Shown here: in pieces, positions 1 through 11,677 of the stretch
Position numbering within the stretch: the first letter of the stretch is position 1
How the letters are laid out: every line of letters starts with the position of its first letter
NCBI RefSeq assembly: GCF_001949145.1
Contig: NW_019091402.1
Location: 430,303-494,302, forward strand
DNA: 64,000 nucleotides
Reading direction: 5' to 3'
DNA from: Acanthaster planci
Taxonomy: Eukaryota; Echinodermata; Asteroidea; Valvatida; Acanthasteridae
Translations under genes and position numbers: made by a program
The notes under the pieces: generated by a model
Database searches by the model: none
What the model was told of the DNA's origin: nothing
Seen by the model: the letters and a program-made list of their open reading frames with translations, nothing else

Positions 1-823
1 TCACTTCAGTTTAAACCACGCTCACTGCCCATAGGCCGAGAGCCACATGGGACCATTGAACCGAAAGGTATAGTGCGCAACTCGAGTGCTTGTCCAATGA
101 GAGCTTGCAATCAGTGGCGTGTGCGCGTGTATGACGAAGTCACTTGCGAACCGGACAGCAGTGAGTAGGACAACAGTTAATAGATAGATTTCACATTAGC
201 GCCGTCTGCGCATATCCGCATCGAAACTGAGGCTCTCAGTGTTGAACTTCCTCGCGCGCGCCCGTGGAGTCGACACAGTAATGCAGTATCCGGTCAGTAA
301 GTGTGGTGCTACTTCAGTTTAAACCACGCCCACTGCACAAGATAAACGACCATCGCAGGTACGTTAGTTCGCGGTAAATTGCCNAAACATACCTCTGCGT
401 ATTTTGTGTCTTGACTTCTTACTTTCAATCGTCTTATCGAATTAATAATTGAAGCTGACACATAGGCCTACAGCCTCGTTTTCAAACGCGGAAGTGCGCA
501 GATCGACGCTAAAAGCGTCGTATTGGGATCCTCTATTGTTCTCATGAATGATTACTACATGTATTTAGTCAGACAAGCTCCTTACGATTGGTTAGAAAAG
601 TTACGGTAGTCAGACGTGTCTTCTGTCTCTTCAGTCTCGGGCAAGGCTTTAAATGAAAGCAAAGTACATGTATAACTATTGACGTGGCTTCTCATTAGAT
701 CAGATTATTAATATCAGTGTTTGTAAGGTCACAGACTGTCGACACTGAAGCACCCTGGTTCCTTTGTCGTGGCTAATTATTATGACCTAACGAGCCCGTT
801 AAAACTATTCCGTTGTTTAACAG
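1..823. other. Non-coding sequence upstream of the first visible collagen exon
   Basis: No collagen-type exon or other supported gene is seen here. It is probably intron of the collagen gene, since the first visible exon at 824 is internal and phase 0. A motif beginning cttcagtttaaaccacgc occurs at about 4-33 and again at about 311-340. The single ambiguous base N at 384 marks an unresolved assembly position. Confidence 0.6.
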
Positions 824-3800
824 GGCGAATCCGGTGAGAGAGGCAACATTGGTAGACCGGGACCCCCTGGGGCAAAGGTACAGTTAAACGTCTTCAGTAT
901 TATGCAAAGCCACGGTTTACACAGCTTAAACTGCCCAAGTGCAGATAAAATGGTGAAATGATAGGGACACAAATCAAACAGCATGCACATTGGGCAGTTC
1001 GTAGAGTTCTGGGAATGATTATTTATGGTTTTGGGAATACCGGCACATGTTAAAAGCAAATTGTTTTCCTAAATTGTTTGGCAACTGAAAGTTCACTGAC
1101 AGTGTTTTGGCAAGATTCTGTTTCTATTTGCCAGACTTTTGTTTTGTTTCAGGGTGAGGACGGGCCGCAAGGTCCACCGGGAAAGATTGGCGAAAGAGGG
1201 TCCCCGGTAAGTGGGCTACACCAAACAGCGGAGAGCAAACGAAAAAAGTCGTCTTCTTTGTTTAACAAAATCCTGCCGTTGATTTGAATCAAGGGGTAAA
1301 AGATTCATGATAAAGGATTAGTTTTCAGTTTGGTATCATAGAAACCGCATTTAAGCGTCCCAGGAATACTAGATTTAAAGTTGAAAGCATTCACTGGAAA
1401 CGAATGAAATAATATAGCATGAGATTTAGAACCAGTAGTATTGATTGCCACTTGTGAGTATATACGTCCTCCCTGTACTTAGCTAAACACTTCCCTATCC
1501 CCTCTGCCTACATTAACGAAACGGGCTCAATCCCACCCCCTTTCGAACAACCCCTTATTTTTTTCCTTGCCGAGTTGGACAAAGTCTGATTGATCTCATC
1601 CTTGTACAGTCGTCCTTCTCGTAATGGCATTCTAATTTGGATGGTTTAAATCTTTTCCTTTTGGCAACAATGGCTTACGACGTCTGGCATATCGCGAGAT
1701 ATGTCTTAGGCCGAGTAGGACCTTACGTCTACTCTGAAATATAACAGGTGAAACGTTGGAAAGACTGTTATGTGAGCCTTTGACCGGTTTACCTGCATAG
1801 TTTGATGTTACTTTTGTGCCGTGGATAGGAGAAACCAGTCTCAGTTACCCGGCTTCTCCAACAATATGAAACGGCTATTTGCCCATAGTTGGATTTGGTT
1901 GTATTTAGAAAGGTTAGGGTTGAGTTCATCCCAGGAAACGCAACTAAGTTAAACATTTCTTTGCAGGGAAGTCAAGGGCTGCTAGGACAACCAGGGCCGC
2001 GTGGTGACAAAGGAGAGGCGGTAAGTGACAATTTGTTGATCTATTCGTGTTCAGGGGCCGCATACATAGCCGAGTTGCTATCCAGGGCATTTTAAATGCT
2101 ATGGTGTACCACATGTGACATTGTTTTATAAGAATACCGATAAAAATATTTTGGTTTCAGGGAATACAAGGTCTGATCGGACAACAAGGGCCACCCGGTA
2201 CAGTTGGACCGAGGGTGAGTACACTAGCCCCATTAGCACTATGCTGTTACGTTGGCGTAGTGACTCTTTCCTCGCCTTCCACCTCTCCGACCCGGTTCGA
2301 ATCCCACCTGGGCCCTAGGTCAGCATGTGGATTGGGTTTCAGTCCCTGCCCGATTCCGTGGGTTGTCCATGGAATAATTCCACCTCTAAAACTGAACATT
2401 TCTTCATGGTCCTCTTAACTGTCGCTTCATCTTGTAATTAGCGCCAAATGCGCTGTTGTGTGAACATTATAAATAAATAAAGATGATTGTAAGTCAATGA
2501 AACTGTGGAATAATTCTCAAAGTTTCAACCTTTTCAGGAAATTTTTAAACTATTCAAAGAGGATTGCTTTGCTTGTCCAGCTTTTTGTCGAGTTCCATAA
2601 CTCGGACACGTGTTATGAATTGGGAAAAGTGAAAATTACCCCTTTTAGTCAGAGAATTATGGTTTAATCATTGCATCTCGATCCCTAACAATTCTGTCAC
2701 CATTCTTCCTACGAAGGGTAATGATGGTCCTCGCGGAGCACCAGGGCCGATTGGACTTCCGGGTCCGCCAGTAAGTACTCTGATCAATTCCATTTATAAT
2801 GACTTCTGTGCACAACTCTCTCCTCATCGTTGAAAATGAGAACTAGTGCCAGTTATTGGAAGACCTTTGGCGCCATCTTTCAGGCTGGTGTACCCTTTTA
2901 ATAGCGATTGGTGCGGGGAACAAGCGAAGAGTCGTTTGTAAATCCTCAAATTACAAGAGGTAATTTTCGGGGCCTCTTAGGTCAACTGATGCACTGTCTA
3001 GTGTAGGAACCTTCTGGTAAAATTAACACAGCAGTCCATCTTTCCCAACCTTTTATGGAAATACCTTCGAAAGTGAAAATCTTCTCACCGTTTCCTTTGT
3101 CAAGATAGGATCAATGTTCCTCTGCGTTACCTCAGGTGACATGGCGCAAATTATTTCATGCGGTACTTCTAGCTATCCCAGAGATTGCCTTTGTTTAAAC
3201 TGAAAGAGGGTAGGTGAAGACTGAATGTTACAAGAGCCGCCAGGTTAGAAAGATTAGGGTGTGATTGATAGAAAGAAACCTTGGCAGACAGATACTTGCT
3301 TCATACTTAAACCAGGCAGTGAAAGAGTAAACTGAAATATCGCCATACCAGAATCATATCATTGGTCTATAGGTTATTGACTATACTCATCATTAGAAAT
3401 CGGTTATTCCAGAAATTGTTCTCCTATTGACTCTGGTTAACATCAACACAGATGCTTTCTACTGTTTGCCTTCTTACACCTTACCGGCCATAACTGTTCA
3501 AAAATTACCCACTGCTAAAACATGGATCATGTTTTCTCTATTTTTCCTTTCTTAGGGTCCCACCGGCAGCAGAGGTGCCCCTGGGTTGTTTGGAATGAAA
3601 GGAGAAAAGGTTAGTGGAAAGTGAAAATGAGAGCAACTTGTGAGTTCAAGCTGTGCTTTGAGAACAGGCCGATGTTGTGGTGCATCAAGTGTGGAAAAAA
3701 CTGAATAGCAGAATTTCTTGTACAGCAATGATCACAGCATCGACTGTCTACACCTCGGGGTAGGTTCTTAGCAACGGCGCTAGAACTAGTCATTTTTTTA

Positions 3801-6800
3801 GTCGAACAGCGCATGCTCACTACGAAGTACACCCGCGATCATTTGGACGCGCGTGCAAGGTTTGCCGTATCGGGAACACGCGCGCGTGCTTTATTCCCGA
3901 ATGACCTTGCTTATTTTTAAGGAAGTTACATACCAGTTGTCAGAACTCCCTTACCCAACGTCTCTTCATGACATTATTTACGTAAAATATCAACAACTAT
4001 ATAGTCCACCGCAAAGTCGAAACAGAATTGTGGTGCAAACAGATTAACCCCTTTTTTCCCCGATGAAAAACGTCAATAGAAGTGGCAAGGTTTACATACC
4101 TGAATGTAGGTTGAAGTACTTTTCTGGTAGCTCTTGTGGAAATATTCTGTCCACCTAGGGAGATACTGGTGATCAAGGACCTCGGGGCACTGACGGCATT
4201 GACGGGCAAAAGGGTGATCGAGGTGAAGAGGGCTTACCAGGAGAACGCGGTGTCCCTGGACCCATGGTGAGTTCCGATGAACTAATATTGTGTGGCTTCA
4301 AGACTGACTTTAAAAAATGGTATAATTACACTGTTGTGCCTAGCAAACCTTACTTTAATGTAGAATAACTGCTGTGTACACGCGTTTCATTTTTTGTCTG
4401 ATGAATATCAAACCCATATAAGACTTAAAGGTTTTCATGGTGAAAGAAACTAGATCTATAGTAAAGATTGCGGTAACACCATGTATTTATAAATACATGG
4501 TAAAGATTGCGGTAACACCATGTATTTATAAATACATGGTGTTACCGCAATCTTTACTATAGATCTAATATCAAACCCCATACCTTTAATCTCGGCAAAA
4601 TTATTATCTCAGGAAGTCGACTAATTTAAGTGTGTACTAGCATAATGTTGTCAAATTAAATTATCCTTTTTAATTTGTTTGGTTGTTCATGGACAAGAAA
4701 AGCTGCAGAGACGATATGTCAAACAAGTGATCCAACCCTGATCCGACTACCCACCGCTACTTCTAAGTCAGGCCTGTGCAGCAAAATAGCCTGCAAGAAT
4801 TGAGATGCTAATATATTATCGTATGATGCAATACAGTGGCAGGCTTATAAGTGAGGCTAGTAAGCGTCAAGAAAATTTGCAAGCAGAAGGCTCGAACAAG
4901 CCTCACTTATAAGTGTGCCTTCTGTATTGCAAAATACGATAATATATTAGCACCACAGTTAAAGCATGGCCATTTAGCTGCACAGGCCTCACTTATAAGT
5001 AGCGGTGGGTAGTTAGATCGGGTGATCCAGAGATCGACAAGGTGTCTTTGGCATAAATAATTATAGGCTTAAGGTACCAAGATAAGCAGTTCATCCGGTA
5101 CAGAGGAAGAGTTCTTATTATCACATTGTCGCAAGTTCGACTACCTCGCAAAGGTGTTGGGAAAAAGGTCATTTTTCGTCCATCTTGACTCCGACAGGGA
5201 ACAGCCGGGCCCATCGGTGACCCAGGGGAGAAAGGAGAATCGGGCTTCCCGGGCCGTAAAGGAGACACAGGGAGCATTGGTGAACGGGGATTTCCTGTAA
5301 GTCCAAATACACTTGACACTTACCCTCCCGGATTAGTTCTGCACAAAACAGCAAAAATAGACCCATTACAACAGATCAATAATTGAATGTGACGTAAACA
5401 ATGCAAACGTAGCGCGCGTCGGCCTACATTCTCAGAAAACAATGCAATTCAGAAACCGGGCCTAGTATCTCGGTATTTACAGAAGTATGATTTGTTTGAG
5501 TTGATTTGATGGTGGCGATGCGACCGTAGCGCGTGTAATTCATATTTGTCTGTGAACCAGCGAAGTGCGGTTCCTACCAAAGGAGCCTCCGTTACCAGGA
5601 AAATTGCTCCCTTTCTTGATGCAGTTCGGGTTTATAGTATGCACTCAAAAGGTTTGTTTCTTTGCAGTGGAAGACCGACGTGTACATAAAGGATAACATT
5701 TTCCTAATCCTGTTCTTTTTGGCCAGGGTCCAGCAGGCCCGAAGGGACAGACCGGAATTTTCGGACCCGAAGGACCGAAAGGAGAGCGTGGTCAGCCCGG
5801 CATACAAGGCATCAAAGGCCAGCGTGGACCGAAGGTAATAAGCCACTTGTGAGTTAAATTTGAATAAAATCTGGTACACCGTGTTATCTGATTGCATAGA
5901 AACGTAATAGTTTGAATTCCCCAGACTAAAGACAGTGTTGCTATACCTCGTGATTCGGGGCTATTAAGCTTTTGCATAGCGACCACCAACCCTGGAATGG
6001 ACTGGTTCCTTTGTGCCGTTCTTATCCATTGAGAACAGTGTATTGTTGCAAGGCGTCTCTTATGTAACTAAGCAAAAGCTTGCCCCGAATCACGAGGTAT
6101 AACAACAGTGGTTTTAGTATGAAGAATTCAAGTTGTAGTGTTCACGTGAATTTAAAGAACTCAGTGTACCAGATTTTATTCAAATTTAACTCGCAAATGG
6201 CTAATTTGGACCCACTGCCCAGAAAATGACAAATTCACTAAACGTTCGTTTGGAGAGAGGAACACATCTTCATTATGGCAAATTTCAGTAACTCAACATT
6301 TCGATTAGAACAGATTAGAACAGTATCAACTGAAGTAAAGACATGAAACAAAAGAAAAGAAGATATAAAATCTTTAGGAGTTAACTTTGTTAGGCTACCC
6401 ATCCCAGTAAAACGTTTTGGAAGTGGTAAGAATTACGTTTAACGCACCGTACCAGCTTTTAGCAAATACCCCCTTTGAAATTAGCAGGATCTGAGTGTCG
6501 TTATTATTTTAGAATTTCAGAGCCATGAATCAAAATAAAAGGCTCAGATCTTTCTTTTTCAGAAATAGAAAAAATGTACTTAGGACTCATTTTGTCGGAT
6601 CGAGAGACATTTGTCGAAGTACGTTAAGGCGTTGTCTTTATCTCATAGGTAAGAGTACGCAGTATCTCAACTTGCGCCATCAGGGAATGCTACACGAAAG
6701 ATTGTTATCCTGTCAAGTGTTTGTTGCTTAACCTTGTGTTTTTTTCTGCTCACAGGGTAGAGATGGCGGTCCGGGGATTGTTGGCCCACCAGGGTTGAAA

Positions 6801-9800
6801 GGATCCATGGGCATTATGGGTTCTCGGGTAAGTCAAGTGTGACAATTATACTCCAGTGTTACACCTAAAACAATAACTTGGATTGAACAGTCTGTGAAAA
6901 GTCGACAATATGCAGTAATTAACCCTTAAGAGCGCCACCAAACGTTTGTCTCGGAGGGACCACTTTTGACCTCATTGTCGACATCTTGCAGTGAATCGCG
7001 TATGCCGTACGATACTCACATGAGATATATTGAACAAACATGCGTTGAGGGCCCATTAATACATTCGTCGTTACTCAACCCCCCCCCCCCATCCTAACGG
7101 CAAAAGACTTGGGTTTTCCAAGTGTTCTCTCGTGTGTGACTTCATGATAAATCAGGCTGTTTGATGAAGGTTAAAACCGTTTCCGTCCGCAGGTTATTTT
7201 TTAAATCAAGCATTTTACTGTTCAATCCAATGGCAGAAGAGTTCATTCAACAATGTTAAATCAACATGTTGCTCAAATGTGAATTTAACCAAAATGCTGC
7301 ATTCATACCTTTCGACGTGTGGTCACCGAAAATGTAAGAGTTGACTAATCTCATTTATATATTGCCAAGGTTTAATAAGGGAATAAATATGTGCTTGGCC
7401 CGTCTTAATTAAACGTGCGTTTAAGACCGGCTCAGGAGAGGGCAATTTTATCGTTTGTTCTCCTGAGCAAGGTCTTAAACGGAAGTTTAAGACTGGCCAA
7501 GCACGTATTTATTCCCATTCATAAATACCTTTTTATTCAGAGAGTCAAAAGAAACCACATATGATGGATTTCCAACGATATTGTTTAAAACTTTTACTTT
7601 CATTTTAGCGAACATTCCCGTCCATTTTATGGTATATTCCTTTTGAAAATTGTCCAATAGAATCCCCTTAAATGAATTTGGCGCGCGCACACACAGACTA
7701 ATGACCAATCAGACCCGATTAAACTGTCATGTATGCTCGTATTCATGTGCCAGCGCATGATTCACGCAGCGGGCATTATCACTTCTCAATGGGTATTATC
7801 AAAATAATGTTAATACACGGTCAAGTTGCACGTTGTTGTATCCGCCCTAAGTTGATGTGCACCCTAAGCGGCAAAAGAAAGACAGATGGTTTTAAGTTTT
7901 CCAAGCGGGTCCTTGCACGCGTTCTGCACAAATACCATACAGTAACCCTAATATAGGGACCATTGAAATCCTGCATAACCTTCTTGGGTTCAGGTTTAAG
8001 GAATACATTCGTTACGCGTACCCAGCGTGCTCGATTATAAACGCGCGCTTATGCGGTGAGTACCCAAAAACGCCCTCTTTTGTTGCGCTCGGAGAGGATA
8101 GGGAGACTGTCTGAGGTATTTATGAATAAGGAATAATACATGCTACGTGTAGTTCTCTTTGCCGCAACCATAATATTCTGAGGACTGTTTCTGTAAAACT
8201 CCGTTCTTTATCTGCTGGGTTGTAATTTTAGGGTCCAAGAGGCGATCCTGGACCGAAAGGGGAGAGGGGACCGCCGGGACCCAAAGGCACAGCTGGACGG
8301 CAGGGCGAGGAGGGGAAACCTGGACCTATTGGCCCGCCCGGACTGGTAAGTACCGTCAACCCAAGACCTTCATCTCAAGATTCAGAAGCCAAACACTTTT
8401 GGTCTGATATTCATCGAAGAGGGCAATTACCAATAACAGGATGAATAACTATGAATTTAGCCCAGCTTGACTTAGTAAACCCACTACCAGTTAGCAGTAA
8501 ACCGAATACTGACAGTACAGTTTATCTAACTCCTAATGAGGTCAAAGTAAACTACCCTGGCTCCATAAAATGACCTACTTTGTTTTGATCAGAGAGCCAC
8601 CAGCATTATCAATGTTAGCCTTCAAACCGAGTACTGATACCACTCATTAATGTACTCTTCAATGCTAACTGCTCCAAGTTGAATTTTTATACTTATCTTG
8701 CCTGCGAAGTGTCGACGCAGGCCAGCCTCAGAGTGCAAGATAATGCCAGAGGTGAAAGACTGTTCATCAAAAAAGGACTAAGTAATGTTTGGTTTGATTA
8801 AAGGTACAACAGACTTTTTAGGAAAGGTGTTTTTGTTTTCATGTTTGTTTCATTTCAGGATGGTCAGAAAGGATTGCGAGGAGATCCAGGAGCAAACGGC
8901 CAAGTCGGTCCGGGTGGCCCGCAAGGACCTATCGGTGCACCAGGAGTCAAGGGCGAGGCAGGCCCGCGAGGCTACCAAGGCGACAGAGGAGAACCGGGCG
9001 CACCTGTAAGTTATGTTTAAGAAATCAAATCCTTAAAGAAATCAATCCACTATCCATTCGACTATACCCACTTCTGTTTTCAGCGAGGCCTTTACGGCAA
9101 ACGCAGCTTCTCCGAGCGTGTTGGTTATTTTGTATAACATCTAAATTATGTACCACCGTCAGCAGCAATATTATGAAACGTCTTCTGCAGATACAAACAA
9201 TGAAAAAAAGTGTATGGAGTAAGAGAATGGGATGGTATGAAGGTCGCTTGTGCCAGGAATCAAAATGGATACTTTTAATCCCCCTCCTTTTACCTTCTCT
9301 TTCCTGTAAGGAGTTGTCCATTTAGTTCATTTCATTTCCTGCCAAATATTGTAGTTCTGAAGTTGTCTATTCCAGGGAAACACGCTCACATTGAAGCATA
9401 ATCGACTTGAGCCTTGCTCATTAATATGGCACCTATATCACATAATACGATACATTCTGAATGCTGACATTTTGTTACAAAAGCCTTGTTTAATAACGGC
9501 TATTGGGCGGGGGTGTCGGAGGGGTATCCGTACTCAACATACAGATTTATTGATTTCCCCAAGTTTTTAAAACCAGTAAGACACGATCACATTCTAAATT
9601 TTCATTATTTTCAGGGTTTTACGCCATCGGATGATGACATTGCCAAAATAGTCGAGAGGGTTCTTCAAAGTAAGTCTTGTTGCCTTACAGGAATTAACTT
9701 ATTGAATACGAATGAAATCTGTGAAAATTGACGTTCAGATTTCTATCAACCTTTGATAATGATGACTGTTTATACCTAAATGATTTTTGAGTATCTCAGT

Positions 9801-11677
9801 TTTTTTTACTGTGTTTTGATATTCAAAGCATGCCAAGAATAAAAATTCTCGAATTCGAATTTCTAAAAACTGGAATCCCAATTGGGCGTTCCTGAATCGG
9901 TGTGTCATTTTGAGTAACATTTAGACTAACAGTTCACACTTGCACTTAATCGTTTGGTCGCTTCGCAAATAAACATACAGGTCAGATGCAGAACATCGCC
10001 TCTCGGCTGACCGGCCCTCCTGGCCCACCCGGGAAGACGCTGCGGGGAAATCCTGGTCTGCGCGGTACCCCGGGGCCCAGCGGCAACCCAGGCAACCAGG
10101 GCTCGCCAGGCGAACCTGGCCGGCCCGGAGGACCGGGACCTCGCGGTGATCCAGGACTCTCCGGCCCGCCAGGTGAAATATTCTTAATACTTAACTGCAC
10201 TTTAAAAAAGAATAATGTGACCCAGTCTAATAAAATAGTCACAAGCCCCAAGAGCACCAAATCTAAAGCCTTTATTGAAATGAATTTTGTAAATCAACAG
10301 CAATTCTTAACATTAATCAGAATGTCAAACTTCAGAACAAACAGCTCAATTCGTTTTTTTCTTCTTATCTTGCATTTCAACCTGCATTTTAGTATTGTTT
10401 CTTCCTATTCGAAATTATTGTGTAGGCCTGTTCGTATTTATACCTAGGTTTTATAGTTTTATTATGAGACACTTTGAGGTATTTTACATAAACGTCTTCT
10501 TATTTTGTCATGGATATTAAAACAAAATGACTGAAAATTTGACCGAGTCATTGATCCAAACCTGTTATTTAGGGTACGAAGTCACAGTCTAGTCACAAAG
10601 AATTTTTAAATGACGAATTAAGCTCAAAAGTACCGATACTGAGTACATGTACAAATGCATATGAGCTGAGTAAGAGCTGTGGCACACTTGAATTAAAATT
10701 GTTCGCCAAGCGTAGTTACCATTGAGGTACAAAGCAAGTAAGCAAAACGATATGAGTGACATGGTAAAAAAGTATTTTCCCATTCTTCTACTTTGTTCTT
10801 TTCGTGCTCCCCTTATACTCTTGCAGGTCAACGTGGTGCGCGGGGGGATAAAGGAAGCAAGGGCTACGGTCGAAGAGGATTCCCCGGTCACATGGGCCTT
10901 CAAGGTAGGGCTATCTTTATTCATGTAATACGGCCGTTTTACAATAGTGCGCCACCAAGACTTTGCAACGCGTCGACCAATCATAGTGCGCGAAGTCTGT
11001 CGACCAAATGCGCGTTTGGAAAGTGTCGACAGATTTTGTGCGTTGTGGTTAGCCGCGTTGCAAACTCTTGGTGGCGCACTATTGTGAATCGCCCGTATTA
11101 CCAGCAGTGTGAGCTTCCTGGTTTTGCTGACAAATTTGCCTAGTAACAATGTACTGATAAAAGGGATTCACCTCATGTCGTACTTATCGTAAAAATCGAT
11201 CGAGGGGTATGCATTATTTATGCATATACTGGAACACTATTGAGCCATTTCATCTCTCTACGGATTTTAGAGCTCTGTGTTGCAATTTTGATAAGTCACA
11301 AACGAAGTGTCAGAAACAGTAGCTATGTGTGCCCTTATCAGAGGCAGTTGTTTATACCAGGGAATGCAAGGTGTTTAATTGTTCAGCACAGTCTAGCAGC
11401 GTAGATACTGCACACGGAATAGTGCTGATTAAAGTGACGTCTTGAATGTGGCCCATTCCCTTCCAAAGGAATCCCGGGCAATCCGGGCATCGGCAAGGAC
11501 GGGAAAGACGGTCCACAGGGGCCGCGCGGCCCACAAGGGCCGGCCGGTCGGAGAGGTCCCTCGGGCCCGCAGGGTGCAGCCGGCTACTGTGAATACTGCA
11601 ACTACCCCGGCGCGCAGCAGCTCGTCAACCCGTACCCGTACCAGCCGTATGTGGACCTCAACAACAAAGCTGGCTAA
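824..11677 (+). CDS. FACIT-like collagen alpha chain, 3' portion (16 exons, 5' end outside window)
   Basis: This is an extracellular-matrix collagen; about 501 residues are visible. Exons with consensus GT-AG borders: 824-877, 1153-1206, 1967-2020, 2161-2214, 2717-2770, 3556-3609, 4159-4266, 5198-5296, 5727-5834, 6756-6827, 8232-8345, 8859-9005, 9615-9669, 9981-10172, 10827-10904, 11469-11677 (TAA at 11675). The first six are exactly 54 bp and two are 108 bp; the first ten are phase 0 and begin with Gly. The Gly-X-Y helix runs to 9005. A non-collagenous segment follows ([18 protein letters not shown], then [10 protein letters not shown]), which looks like a FACIT NC2 trimerisation helix. The final helix has Gly-X-Gly interruptions (GYG, GIG) and ends in a short tail with CEYC and about 25 further residues. 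Two imperfections in COL1 and cysteines at the COL1/NC1 junction are FACIT features by established knowledge. The chain type (IX, XVI, XIX, XXI or XXII-like) cannot be fixed. A possible poly(A) signal is at 12989. Confidence 0.9.
4451..4567. repeat. Nested palindrome / foldback in collagen intron
   Basis: The left arm 4451-4489 is the reverse complement of 4529-4567 (it begins tagatctatagtaaagattg). The stretch taaagattgcggtaacacc also recurs as a direct copy at 4501, so the palindrome carries a partial internal duplication. It lies in the intron after the 4159-4266 exon. Confidence 0.85.
4741..5018. mobile_element. MITE-like foldback element
   Basis: Terminal inverted repeats of about 22 bp: left 4741-4762 (atccgactacccaccgctac) and right 4997-5018. 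Further inside, more inverted segments pair, including taatatattatcgta with its complement and cttataagtgagg with cctcacttataag. There is no coding capacity. This fits a non-autonomous DNA element in a collagen intron. Confidence 0.75.
5511..5624 (-). repeat. SINE-like dispersed repeat, copy a
   Basis: On the minus strand it reads through cggaggctcctttggtag, cacttcgctggttcac and the ctacggtcgcatcgc block. The same blocks occur in the same order at 25050-25230 (minus), 26105-26262, 28199-28390 and 38990-39165 (plus). It lies about 100 bp upstream of the 5727 collagen exon. Confidence 0.7.
5841..6202. mobile_element. Foldback element abutting a collagen splice donor
   Basis: The left arm 5841-5879 (agccacttgtgagttaaatt onward) is complementary to 6164-6202. 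An inner pair around 5930-5980 and 6068-6120 also matches (cctcgtgattcgggg with ccccgaatcacgagg). The element begins six bases after the end of the 5727-5834 exon. Confidence 0.8.
7379..8130. repeat. Dispersed repeat family 1, copy A, with 138-bp foldback head
   Basis: 7379-7400 (gggaataaatatgtgcttgg) is inverted at 7495-7516, forming a small foldback. The following sequence shares many blocks with 31302-31668, for example catatgatggatttccaa, gtccattttatggta, the ggcgcgcgc stretch and gggagactgtctgaggtatt. Both copies therefore appear to come from one interspersed element. Confidence 0.7.
10926..11100. mobile_element. Short TIR element, family 2 (gcgccaccaag), complete copy
   Basis: Inverted ends of about 47 bp: left includes acaatagtgcgccaccaaga, and right is its near complement ending at 11100. 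The ends flanking the common core are TA, which suggests a TA target site. The interior contains further inverted gtcgac/cgcg segments. A second, one-ended copy lies at 25957. It sits in the last collagen intron. Confidence 0.8.

Noticed and set aside
9982-10260. Minus-strand Gly/Pro-rich ORF opposite collagen exons
   Set aside because: GGN/CCN codons of collagen read as Gly/Pro on both strands. Splice borders support only the plus strand.
10589-11149. 186-aa minus-strand ORF
   Set aside because: It spans a collagen exon, introns and the TIR element. The repeated ATIVKRPY/NSAPPR words come from the element's inverted ends.
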